In this document: positions 17,068 to 26,600 of the stretch, in pieces
Numbering within the stretch: the first letter of the stretch is position 1
Layout of the letters: every line of letters begins with the position of its first letter
IMG/VR virus record: IMGVR_UViG_3300045017_000039
Span: 1-49,604 of that record
Source: a virus
Length of the DNA stretch: 49,604 nucleotides
Strand: one strand, 5' to 3'
Notes under the pieces: model-generated
Databases searched by the model: none
Seen by the model: only the letters and a program-made list of their open reading frames with translations
Told to the model about the DNA's origin: nothing
Program-made: the position numbers and the translations under genes

Positions 17068-17729
17068 TGACCAGAAAACAAATACGCGATTTAACAAGGA
17101 AGAGACTGGGGGAGACAACTTCAGCATTCTGGTCCGACGTAGAATTAAATGACTGGATTAATGATGGTGGTAGGGATGTCTGTTATAGAACAAAATGTAA
17201 AAGAACTGATGGTTATCTAACAACCTCTTCAGGTGTTGGGGAATATTCTCTTTCTACTTACTTTCCTGCTTTATTATCTATTTTCAGAATTTATTTCTAT
17301 CAGAACGGAAGTAGTTGGCAGAAATTAGATCCAACAACAGAAGAAGAACTTGATATTCTTCATCCGGGTTGGAAGAGTGCTTCTTCCGGAGTTCCTACGG
17401 AATATTTTTATGATCTTAAATTAAATAGGTTAGGTTTCTATTTAAAACCCAATAGCAGTAATGCCGGTACTAATTATGCTAGAGTTTATTATGCTGAGGA
17501 TTTTACTAATATAACAGATGATAATACAGAACCAAATATTCCAGAATTTCTGCATGTGGCAATTTCTGATCATGTGGTGGCTTATGGTTTTGAGCAACGA
17601 GGTTATGGTGATAAAGCTAACGATGCTTGGTTAAAATACTTCAGTAGATTACGAGAATGGAGAACCGAGAGCGATAGGGAGAGAGAAGACGAAGAAATAA
17701 TAATGAAAAATTATAAAAATATATATTAA
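17067..17729 (+). CDS. head-tail adaptor-like protein
   Basis: A 220-residue protein starting 'TRKQIRDLTRKRLGETTSAF' and continuing with W-x-D-x-E-L-N-D-W-I, a motif I recognise from phage head-tail adaptor (gp4/gp6-like) proteins. A helical bundle N-terminus, a beta middle and a charged helical tail fit a ring docking on the portal. It precedes the large nozzle-like protein, the expected podovirus order. Confidence 0.7.
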   Translation: MTRKQIRDLTRKRLGETTSAFWSDVELNDWINDGGRDVCYRTKCKRTDGYLTTSSGVGEYSLSTYFPALLSIFRIYFYQNGSSWQKLDPTTEEELDILHPGWKSASSGVPTEYFYDLKLNRLGFYLKPNSSNAGTNYARVYYAEDFTNITDDNTEPNIPEFLHVAISDHVVAYGFEQRGYGDKANDAWLKYFSRLREWRTESDREREDEEIIMKNYKNIY

Positions 17730-17730
17730 T

Positions 17731-19968
17731 ATGGCAAGAAGAAATTCTCTAACAAGTTCTTTAATGCAATGGTACATTAAGAGTTTTCAAGGTATGAACA
17801 ATAAGATTGAGGAAAACGAACTTAATGTGCAACAGGGTATTTTAGCTCAGAATTGTCGATATGATGATGAACCCGGAAGTGCAGTTAAACGTAAACCTTT
17901 GCGTTATTATAATTCTTCTAGCTTGGGTTCTAGTGCAATCAAAAGTAGTTATAGATTTTATAAGAGCGATGGTACTATGAAGTTGATCGTTGCTTATAGT
18001 ACTACCCTGAAGGTGGGTAATGATACTACGGGTACTTATACTAATATAGCTACAGGATTAACAGATGGAAAGAGGTGGACTTTTGTTACTTATAAAGATC
18101 TTTGCATTATGTCTAATGGTTATGATGATATGTTAGTTTATGATGGTTCAAGTGATAATGTGACTTGGCAATTAGGAGCTTGTAAGATTGTACAAGGAAC
18201 TGGTACCGGCATAACCAGAACTAATATTTCTTACCAGATAACCATAGATAATGATGCTTATGTGTGTGGGGCTATCTCTAATATTATTGCTTCAGTTACC
18301 AATAAAAGTATAGATTTAAGTAATATACCCCTGGGACCTTCTGGGACGACTAATCGTAAGATATATAGACAATCTAGCGAAACTTCTGGTTATCGCCTTA
18401 TAACTACCCTTTCTGATAATACTACTACGACTTATACAGATACTACTGCCGATGCTTCTGGTGGGACTGTCTTACCAGCCGTGACTGATAATATGCCGAA
18501 GGGACAGGAATTGAGACTTTATCGGGAGAGATTGTTTCTTACCAGAGATCTTAATAATCCAAATAGAATTTATTATTCTATGGCTTATTTACCTGGTTAT
18601 ATTGATGCCTTAGATTATATGGATGTTTTTCCTAATGATAATGATGAGATATCGGGTGTTCCCATTACTCGCGGGATAATGTATTGTATTAAAAAGAATA
18701 CTATAAGACCTATTCATATCACTTCTCCCATTAGTGGAGCAGATGATACTACTTGGTATGTAGGAGATCCCATATCTTTTAATGGTAGTCCTGCACCTTA
18801 TTCTATAACCCAAACACCTTACGGTACTCTTTATCTGGGTTGGGATCATTGGTATCTTTTTGATGGAGGTGTATCTAATCTTATTATAGATGAATTTGAC
18901 ACTACCGATATCCTTAATTCTGCCTATGGAGATGTAGTCGGTCATTGGCATAATGGAGTTTTTCTTGCTAGTTATAGAGATGCTACCATAGCTCCTCAAT
19001 ATAATAATAGAATAATGAGATATGATATGAAACGAAAGGCTTTAAGTATAGACAATATAGATGCAGATTGTTTCACTTCTGCTGTTGGTGATGATGAAGT
19101 GGGTGAACTTTACATAGGGAAAAGTAGTGCTGGAATAGTTTATAAAGCTGAGACTGAGACATTAATTGTTAATCTTTCCAAGAAAAGTACTTTTGATTTA
19201 GGTACTAAGAGTGGAGTAAGAGTAGACGGGGAAGAAGATTCACCTACTATTATTATCGGGAGAACAGCAATTATTAATGATTTGTCAGGTAATATTAATG
19301 CTCAAACTGGTACCATAGATATGACTGGTACTTCTGGTACTTATACTTATCTTTCCCAAAATATCAGAGCAGGCTCTTTTGGTAATCTTTATTGGAATGA
19401 GAGTTTTTATCACAGCAGTGATGATATTCAATTTTATACTAGAACAGGAGCTACCCAGGCTGCCTGTGAGGCTGCATCCTGGGATGGTCCATTGAGTAAT
19501 CCCAACGGTTCTGCCATCACTTCTGCGGCTGATGAATGGTTTCAATTTAAAATAGCATTTACAGCCAATTCAACAGCGGGAGCTCCATATATTTACTTTA
19601 GCGGTGGTTATGTTATTAAATATGAATATGTTCGTGCTGGAACTACAGCTGAAACTGCTATTGAATTTATTTATGATACTGGTTATAGGAATTATGAAGA
19701 ACCCATGGTGGATAAGATATTAAAGAAAATTATTTCTGTGCATGAAGGCACTCAAGGTACATTTATGATTTATTGGTATACTGATGATGAAAGTCAATCA
19801 GGTTCTTTTACCATAGATCTTTCTCAATATCCCAAGAGATGGGAAAGCTTTTTCCCCTCGACGGCAATAGGTAAAAAAATAAGATTTAAGATTTACAAGA
19901 ATGATCTTTATGATTTTAAGATTAAAGAGCTCAAGGGATTATATACTCCCGAGCCAATCATAGTATAG
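17731..19968 (+). CDS. tail nozzle/beta-propeller-like structural protein
   Basis: 745 residues. The opening 'FQGMNNKIEENELNVQQGIL' and 'NCRYDDEPGSAVKRKPLRYY' is the signature start of the large podovirus 'minor structural/nozzle' proteins, and the body has repeated blades of short strands ending in W/Y-D-G ('DLCIMSNGYDDMLVYDG', 'LYLGWDHWYLFDGG'), a beta-propeller pattern. Expected to extend the tail tube below the adaptor. Starts two bases after the adaptor stop. Confidence 0.7.
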   Translation: MARRNSLTSSLMQWYIKSFQGMNNKIEENELNVQQGILAQNCRYDDEPGSAVKRKPLRYYNSSSLGSSAIKSSYRFYKSDGTMKLIVAYSTTLKVGNDTTGTYTNIATGLTDGKRWTFVTYKDLCIMSNGYDDMLVYDGSSDNVTWQLGACKIVQGTGTGITRTNISYQITIDNDAYVCGAISNIIASVTNKSIDLSNIPLGPSGTTNRKIYRQSSETSGYRLITTLSDNTTTTYTDTTADASGGTVLPAVTDNMPKGQELRLYRERLFLTRDLNNPNRIYYSMAYLPGYIDALDYMDVFPNDNDEISGVPITRGIMYCIKKNTIRPIHITSPISGADDTTWYVGDPISFNGSPAPYSITQTPYGTLYLGWDHWYLFDGGVSNLIIDEFDTTDILNSAYGDVVGHWHNGVFLASYRDATIAPQYNNRIMRYDMKRKALSIDNIDADCFTSAVGDDEVGELYIGKSSAGIVYKAETETLIVNLSKKSTFDLGTKSGVRVDGEEDSPTIIIGRTAIINDLSGNINAQTGTIDMTGTSGTYTYLSQNIRAGSFGNLYWNESFYHSSDDIQFYTRTGATQAACEAASWDGPLSNPNGSAITSAADEWFQFKIAFTANSTAGAPYIYFSGGYVIKYEYVRAGTTAETAIEFIYDTGYRNYEEPMVDKILKKIISVHEGTQGTFMIYWYTDDESQSGSFTIDLSQYPKRWESFFPSTAIGKKIRFKIYKNDLYDFKIKELKGLYTPEPIIV

Positions 19969-19977
19969 GAGGTTAAA

Positions 19978-20790
19978 ATGGCAGATCAATGGCTTAAAGG
20001 AAAACCAGCAGGAACAGATAATGCTTCTGATATTGATACATTAGTTCAGGCTAATAATAGTGCCCTGGATAGATTATTGGCAAACTACAGGGAAAATTGT
20101 TATGTCAAGTATGCCAGTGCTTCAACGGTGACTATAGGGATAGGTTCTGTTGTTTGTAGTAATTCTGATGGATCTGTCAGGGTTTTAAGACAGAATACTA
20201 CGGCAGTTACATTGGATCTTACATCTGATTTAGATGTGGGTGCTGAAGCTGTCAGTACTTATTATTATATTTATGCTGTTGCTGATACTGATGCTACTAC
20301 TTTCACGGGTAAAATATCTTTGTCTTCCACAGCACCTACGGGAGTAACATATTATAAAAAACTTGGTTATTTTTATAATAATTCTTCAGGAGATATTGTA
20401 AATGTGGGCAATTTCAGCGATACTGCTAATTTTGTTTATGCTACGGCAGCTACCGATATTACTACTACGTCTACTACTTATGCTGATATGGATAGTATGG
20501 TTTGTTATTTTGTTTCCAATGGAAGACCGGTGGAAATTAAATTCACTGGTATTTTTAGTGATGTTAATGGTAATCCCAGTGTAGCAATTGATGTAGATGG
20601 AACAGATAAGATAGTTGGAACTTTGTATCATGATTCTGGAGCTATTTATGGACCCCTTACTTTATTCTGGGCAGAGATTCTAAGTGCGGGTACGCATACT
20701 ATAAAAGTGCAATGGAAAACAAATTCAGGAACTACTAACCAATATGGTTCTACTCATGGCGGACGCATCTTGATGGTGGAGGAAAAATAA
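19978..20790 (+). CDS. fibre/tail-associated beta-rich protein
   Basis: A 270-residue protein: helical N-terminus ('DIDTLVQANNSALDRLLANY'), strand-rich body, and a closing 'SAGTHTIKVQWKTNSG' that resembles the C-terminal jelly-roll of phage fibres. AGGAGG upstream. Likely a virion spike component; receptor role not shown. Confidence 0.6.
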   Translation: MADQWLKGKPAGTDNASDIDTLVQANNSALDRLLANYRENCYVKYASASTVTIGIGSVVCSNSDGSVRVLRQNTTAVTLDLTSDLDVGAEAVSTYYYIYAVADTDATTFTGKISLSSTAPTGVTYYKKLGYFYNNSSGDIVNVGNFSDTANFVYATAATDITTTSTTYADMDSMVCYFVSNGRPVEIKFTGIFSDVNGNPSVAIDVDGTDKIVGTLYHDSGAIYGPLTLFWAEILSAGTHTIKVQWKTNSGTTNQYGSTHGGRILMVEEK

Positions 20791-20922
20791 ATGCCTTACG
20801 TAGCTAAGGGAAAAACAGTTTATAAAAAGACTACTACAGGTTTAAAAAAAGTCGGTACTACAAAGAAGTCAGTTAAGAAATATTTACGTGCATTATACGC
20901 GAATATTATAAGGGAGAAATAA
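20791..20922 (+). CDS. 43-residue very basic peptide
   Basis: Lys/Thr-rich (reads MPYVAKGKTVYKKTTTGLKK...). It starts just after the preceding stop, with GGAGG inside the upstream gene, and its stop overlaps the next start. It may bind DNA in the virion or be a structural linker. No homologue recognised. Confidence 0.55.
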   Translation: MPYVAKGKTVYKKTTTGLKKVGTTKKSVKKYLRALYANIIREK

Positions 20923-21233
20923 TGGCTATACCAACAACAGAAGTAGTAGTTAATTTCGATGAGAGTAGCATTCCTATACTAAATAAAATCATTGAGGATA
21001 TTCGTAGTTCAGCTTCAACGGTACGGTATGTTACTACCGTACCAACGGCTGATAATGTACAACACAATGAGATTGTAGTGTATGATGATGGTACTAATAC
21101 TGAACAGATATATTTTAAAACCGGTAAAAATGAATTAAAGAGTATTTCAACGGCATTGATGATTATTGAGAACCGCACAGACGATCCTGCTTCTCCGGTA
21201 GCGGGACAAATATGGTTCAGGACGGATTTATAA
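20922..21233 (+). CDS. small fibre-associated protein
   Basis: A 103-residue protein with a 'VPTADNVQHNEIVVYDDG' and 'DPASPVAGQIWFRTD' pattern frequent in phage tail accessory proteins ('...PVEGQIWFNT..'). Coupled on both sides (TAATG). Probably an N-terminal adaptor for the next lectin-like protein. Confidence 0.6.
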   Translation: MAIPTTEVVVNFDESSIPILNKIIEDIRSSASTVRYVTTVPTADNVQHNEIVVYDDGTNTEQIYFKTGKNELKSISTALMIIENRTDDPASPVAGQIWFRTDL

Positions 21234-22024
21234 TGGCTGTAGATTGGGATTTATTAAACGAGGATTGTGCTGATATTAGTGACTGGACTGATAATGATAC
21301 CGGAGATGGAGTAAGTTCTCAGGAAACTTTCGATAGTAAAAGTTGTTTTAAATTTTTAAAACCCACAGCTGATGGTAATTATGCTTCACGTTTTATAGAT
21401 ATTGGAAGTTTCAGTGGAAATTATACATTAGAATTTATGATTTATTTAGATAATATAGGAGTAATGGAGAGTGGAGGAGATTATAACGGAGTGCAAATAC
21501 AGGCAAGGGGACCCACCTATAGACTGGCTGTCAACATAGGAACAAATGGTCTTTCTGTCAGAGATAGTACTCAATGGAATTTGATCTCTGGTATTTCAAT
21601 AGTTCAGGATGAATGGCATAAATATCGTTTTGAAGTTCATAATAGTCAAACTGATGTAGATATATATATAGATGATATTTTAAAAACGATAGATGCAGAT
21701 TGTTCTTTAGCAACGACCGGTAGCGATGGTCGAGTTTATTATTGGGCAATTTCCGATTCTCTTCCCAATGTTTTAACTTATGTGGATTGGGTTAAGGCAG
21801 ATACCGGAGTAGGTAATATGTATTTTGATGTGGGCTTTAGGGTTAGGGGAGGATCAACTACTCATCGTATAGGTGTAACAACATTAAGCGGACATAAATT
21901 GAGGATTAATGATGGAAGTACTACTTATGGGATTGTGTTAGCAGCTGTTAGTGATGATGATGCTAGTCCTCTAAGAATATATGATGGTAATAATATAAAA
22001 GCATTACCGAAGTTAGATTATTAG
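21233..22024 (+). CDS. LamG/concanavalin-like virion protein
   Basis: 263 residues from ATG 21233. 'DISDWTDNDTGDG...F', 'YTLEFMIYLDNIGVMES', 'DEWHKYRFEVHNSQTDVDIY' and 'IDDILKTIDAD' form a laminin-G/concanavalin A-type beta sandwich (about 10-190), a fold used for glycan binding. The C-terminal 70 residues ('RVRGGSTTHRIGV', 'SPLRIYDGNNIKAL') look like a fibre cap shared with other phage fibres. Starts TAATG on the preceding gene. Confidence 0.65.
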   Translation: MAVDWDLLNEDCADISDWTDNDTGDGVSSQETFDSKSCFKFLKPTADGNYASRFIDIGSFSGNYTLEFMIYLDNIGVMESGGDYNGVQIQARGPTYRLAVNIGTNGLSVRDSTQWNLISGISIVQDEWHKYRFEVHNSQTDVDIYIDDILKTIDADCSLATTGSDGRVYYWAISDSLPNVLTYVDWVKADTGVGNMYFDVGFRVRGGSTTHRIGVTTLSGHKLRINDGSTTYGIVLAAVSDDDASPLRIYDGNNIKALPKLDY

Positions 22025-22034
22025 GAGGTTGAAA

Positions 22035-22991
22035 ATGAAAAAGAAAAATGCACCTTGGATTGAGGTTGATGAAGCATTTCCTTGGGCTCCTTTAATTATG
22101 GCTGCTGGCACCCTGGGGGCTTCGGCTTTATCAACATTTGGAGGTAAGAAAAGCGGAGGAGGGGGAGGGTATACTCCCGGACAAATAGTTACCTTGCCAC
22201 AATATTCTTTTACAGAACCGCGATTAAGGCTTACTTCTGATTTTATAGCTAGTAATATTGAACGTATGAATAGGGGAGAATATCCTACCTACTTTTCTTC
22301 GGCTTTACCTACCCTTAGGGAAGGTATGTCAAGACCATTAAAGAAAACTTATTTCGGAGTTCCCGGAGATAGATCAACATCGGTTACGTCATTGATTGAG
22401 TCAGCAGCTGCACGCACAGGAGCCGGACCGGCAGTGGCAGCCAAACAGACCAATCGTGCTTTGGCTGAATACGCAGAAAAAGAAACAGCCATTGATGAAT
22501 ATCTTACTAAACTCGGTGTTGATATTATGAGTCAAGATGCTTATAGGTTTCCTTCTCTCAGTATGTCCATGCCCGAAGGACCTACCTCGGTGGTGATTGG
22601 CGGGACACCTTACAATATTCCCGCACAACCTGATTATATGTCTTCCATTGGAAGTTCATTAGGAAATTTCTTTGGTAGTCAAACTTTTAGTGATTTATTG
22701 AACTCTTTATTTTCAGGTACTAAAACCACAGGAACAGCCATGGTAACACCGGAATCTATAACTGGAGATTGGTCTAATCTTTATACTGGTGCATTTAATC
22801 CCAACTGGTTGAATAATTGGTCATATAATATTCCAACAACAGCAACTACGTATTCAGCAACACCGGTCTATACACCCACCAGTTCAGGATCTATTAGTAA
22901 TACGCCTTATTTGCAAGGAGTAGGTAATTACGGACAGGCCTGGGGCGATGTCTGGACTAATCTAAGTAGTTTTTTAAGCGGTAGGAGGTAA
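22035..22991 (+). CDS. putative internal virion protein
   Basis: A 318-residue protein with a short hydrophobic N-terminal segment (about 14-34, Ala/Gly/Leu), a Gly-rich hinge, a helical Arg/Ala middle and a Ser/Thr/Tyr-rich tail. The place, before a 217-residue and a 1966-residue protein, is that of the podovirus ejection proteins. AGGAGG at 22023 fixes the start. The function is assigned from context only. Confidence 0.55.
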   Translation: MKKKNAPWIEVDEAFPWAPLIMAAGTLGASALSTFGGKKSGGGGGYTPGQIVTLPQYSFTEPRLRLTSDFIASNIERMNRGEYPTYFSSALPTLREGMSRPLKKTYFGVPGDRSTSVTSLIESAAARTGAGPAVAAKQTNRALAEYAEKETAIDEYLTKLGVDIMSQDAYRFPSLSMSMPEGPTSVVIGGTPYNIPAQPDYMSSIGSSLGNFFGSQTFSDLLNSLFSGTKTTGTAMVTPESITGDWSNLYTGAFNPNWLNNWSYNIPTTATTYSATPVYTPTSSGSISNTPYLQGVGNYGQAWGDVWTNLSSFLSGRR

Positions 22992-22995
22992 TAAT

Positions 22996-23649
22996 ATGGC
23001 AGAATTAACATCACCACAATTTTTTCCTATACCTGGAACGGGGTATTCTTATTCTATTCCGGGGCCGACTGCCGCAGAGAAGGCTTTCGGCACTTTAGCT
23101 AATTTTCTTAATGCTTATGCTCAAGGACAAGAAAAGAAAGAAGCACAACTTGGGGCTTTGCTTCCTTATTTTATTCAGAAAGGTCAAGTCACCATGGCTC
23201 CTGAAGGTGCTTATCGGTATGCTGGACAGCGTTTCAATATCGGTGAAGTTCCCATGGATTGGAGTAATGTCAGGGATATGCTTGAAACTCAACGTCTAGC
23301 TTCTGGTCAGGAATTGCCTGGAGCCGTAGCTAATCGTAATGTCAGATTATTGGAAATTTTTACTACGACACCAATAGGTACAGAATTAACCAAGAGAATG
23401 ATTACAGAAAGAAATCCTCAAAAGAAATTACAATATCAACAGGATTTTATGAATGGTTTTGCCAATTTTATTTCACAATATAATATGTCATCCTTTTTAT
23501 CCGGTGTTAATTCTGTTCCTGGATTACCACAACAAGCACAGGAAGAGGTGGTTAGGTACCAGGGGAATGGTCAATATTTTGAAATTCCAGTATCAGATCA
23601 AGAAGCTATTGCCGAAGCTGAAGCAAAAGGATATAGAAAAATTAGATGA
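22996..23649 (+). CDS. putative internal virion protein
   Basis: 217 residues; helical, Ala/Gln-rich N-terminal half ('AEKAFGTLANFLNAYAQG') and charged C-terminus. Overlaps the giant downstream gene by four bases (ATGA). Together with its neighbours it most likely forms the ejectosome core packed in the head. No enzymatic motif seen. Confidence 0.55.
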   Translation: MAELTSPQFFPIPGTGYSYSIPGPTAAEKAFGTLANFLNAYAQGQEKKEAQLGALLPYFIQKGQVTMAPEGAYRYAGQRFNIGEVPMDWSNVRDMLETQRLASGQELPGAVANRNVRLLEIFTTTPIGTELTKRMITERNPQKKLQYQQDFMNGFANFISQYNMSSFLSGVNSVPGLPQQAQEEVVRYQGNGQYFEIPVSDQEAIAEAEAKGYRKIR

Positions 23650-26600
23650 GTGTTTTGGATAAATATCGGATAGCTCCTTCGGAAGAGAGTACTACGTTAT
23701 TTCCTTCCAAGAAAGAAGGAAAACCAGAGATACCCTCTTCTCTTGCTAAATATCAAACTTTACCTCGCGAAATTATACCCGCCGGTATTCCTTATTGGGC
23801 TACTCGTTTAATAGCAGGCCCTGCTGAACGGGCTTTAATAGGTTTAGCCCAGCTTCCTTATGTTGTCAGTAAGGGTGTATCTTGGTTGGGAGAACAAGCC
23901 GGTATACCTGGTGCTAAAGAAGAAAAAGAGAAACTTACTAGGAAGATATCAGCTATGGAGCCTGAAAAGATTGGTTTTGTTACACCCAAGGAAGAAGAGA
24001 CTAGGGCCTATCGTGATATATATAATTATCAAAAATCTAAATGGCGAGGCCATCTTAACAGGGTTGTAGAAACAGCCACTGACTTGGGAGGAGTAATACT
24101 CCAGGTGATGGCCGCCAGGAAAATACCACCCATTGGCAGGGCTGCTACCCTAGCTGAACCGCCAGTAACTTATGGTGAAGGTTTTGTTATGAGCGGGGGG
24201 CTCGGAGTAGAACCAGCATCGGTTAGGGCTATATCTTCTTTAATGTCTAAGACCACCCCAACGCTAGATATAATAAGAAAAGCCAGGCAAATAGCTCATA
24301 CTGCCAAAGGTGCAGGCATTTTTGCTTTGCATGGTGCCTTAACTACACCGGGAGATCTAAGAACCAGGACAGAATCTGCAATGTGGAGAATGATGTATGG
24401 TCTTTCTAATATTCATCCTGTCTTTACCAACATAACTACACCAGGTAAAACTTTCCTTGTGGATATGGGTATTAATAGTCTTCTTAGTTCTCCCGCTTAT
24501 GCTTCAGCCCTGAAACAAGCAACTTCTAAAGATGGTAAGGTGGATGCCGATGAATTCCTGGGTAATGCTCTTCCTCAATTAGCTATTGATGTAGTTATGG
24601 CTGCCTGGATAGCTAGAGATATCGGCAATGAGAATGCTTATAAAAATCAATATGCTGTACAATTAAAGAAATCCGGGGTGGTAGATACTGAAATAAAAGC
24701 CAGGTTGGATAATTTAACTAAATTATATGGTGGTATATTGAGAATGACTCAGGAGGAAGTTCCCGGAAGAATAAGAGAGGAGCAACCACCACAAGATCTT
24801 TACGAAGAAATTTATAAAGCCGGCAGACTGATCAAAGGTTCTAAAAGAGAAGTACCTTATTTTGCTCAGCCTGATGCCGATGCTACTCTTCGTACTGCCA
24901 GGGAAGTATGGGAGAAGGGTGGGTATAAACTGAAAGGCAATATAGATTTTGACGAACTACCGGATCCTGTCAAACAGCAAATAGTCACTACCTTGAAAGC
25001 CGATAATCCTGAAGCCTTCAAGAATTTCTTTACTCATCTTACCAAAGAATCTAATCAGGTTTACTGGAGGGGTGGAGGAACTGCCGAAGAAGGAGTCAAA
25101 GTATTTTATCGCGGGGAAAATCTTGAGATGGATAACTTTATAAAAAGATTGGTAGCCGATAAAGTACATCCCAATGATTTGGAAATACGTTATACTACGA
25201 TACCTGGGGGACAGAAAAATGTAGTGCAAAAAGTCCGTAATGCTATTTGGCAGGAGATTAGGGCTTCCCGTCTTGCCGAAACTTTTAAGGATTTTAAGAA
25301 GGTTGAGGAACTCCCTAAGGTTGAAGGGGTAAGAGTAGAACAACCTAAGGTTAAAGTTACTGAATTTGAATATAAACCTGGTATTAAATATTTTGCTACT
25401 GATGTTGAGGGGATTTATCATTTAGAGCAAAACCCTAAAGTTTTATCTATATTTGGGAAAGCGAAAAAATCTGGTATAGATATTCTATGGGAAGTTAAAG
25501 GTAAACCTGTTCCCGGTAATGTGAATTATACCGGTAGAATACGTATTAATGGTGAGTGGTATTCCAGAGAACAAGGTAAAAAAATTGTCGGAGATTTACT
25601 CTCCAAGAAAGAAAAAGTCTTTGAGAAGCCCGTAACTTCCAAAGATATTCCTGATCGTTCTGAATCTCTAGAAAAAATACAAATCTCCCAACTTAATACT
25701 TTTAGGGATAAATTGAATAGATTGGGGAAAGGTAAATTTACTATAGTATTATCCGATAAACCTTTAGTTTTTGAGAAAATTGAAGGAGATAAAATTTATG
25801 TAGGTTCAGGTATAGACCGTAAAGGTAATCAGATTTATCTCCACATGCCTGTATTATTACAAACTTGGAAGTTATATCAACAAAGATTATTGGGTAATAT
25901 TCCTCCTGGTATAGAAAGTGCTGCCCAGTTTATAAGATTTGTCATTGAGCATGAGAAGGTACATTTACTTACCGGCATAGATGGATCAAGGATAGATGAA
26001 AGTATTGCTAATATTATAGCCCTGGAAAGAATAGGCAGGAAAGATTTAGCTTCTACTCTTGAGGGTATGGTTCCTGCCTCCTTAAAAATAAAAGATGATA
26101 TGAGTCGCCAGGCTCTTTCTATTTTTGAGGAAGTACCAGTGGCAAAGACCGGTATAGAAAAGATTGATGCCTGGATTACTCAATATGAAAAAGAGAATAT
26201 CCCTGTCACCAGAGAGATCCCAGCAGAGACGGCCAAGGTTTATATTGATGTTACTGATCAATTGGGTAAAGATATTTATGGTGAAGAACAATCTGTAGAG
26301 AAGATTGAGGGAGCAAAGATAATTTCCGGTAAAAAGAAATATTTGGATAAAGTATCTTTTGAGGTTAGACAAGTGTTCAAAGAGAAAGGGAAAAAACCTG
26401 CTCAAAAAGTAACTTCCTTTATTATTCCTCTTGATGAACAAAGTTTTGAGTCTTTCACAGCGACAGGAGAATCAAATATCCCAATAATACCCAAGACTGC
26501 TGATGTTTTAGAGAATATTAATCAAAATATTAAGGATGCAGAGAATATTAAGAGATCTAAGATTATAAAAAAGGCTAAAATTCCTGAAGCAGAAATAGAT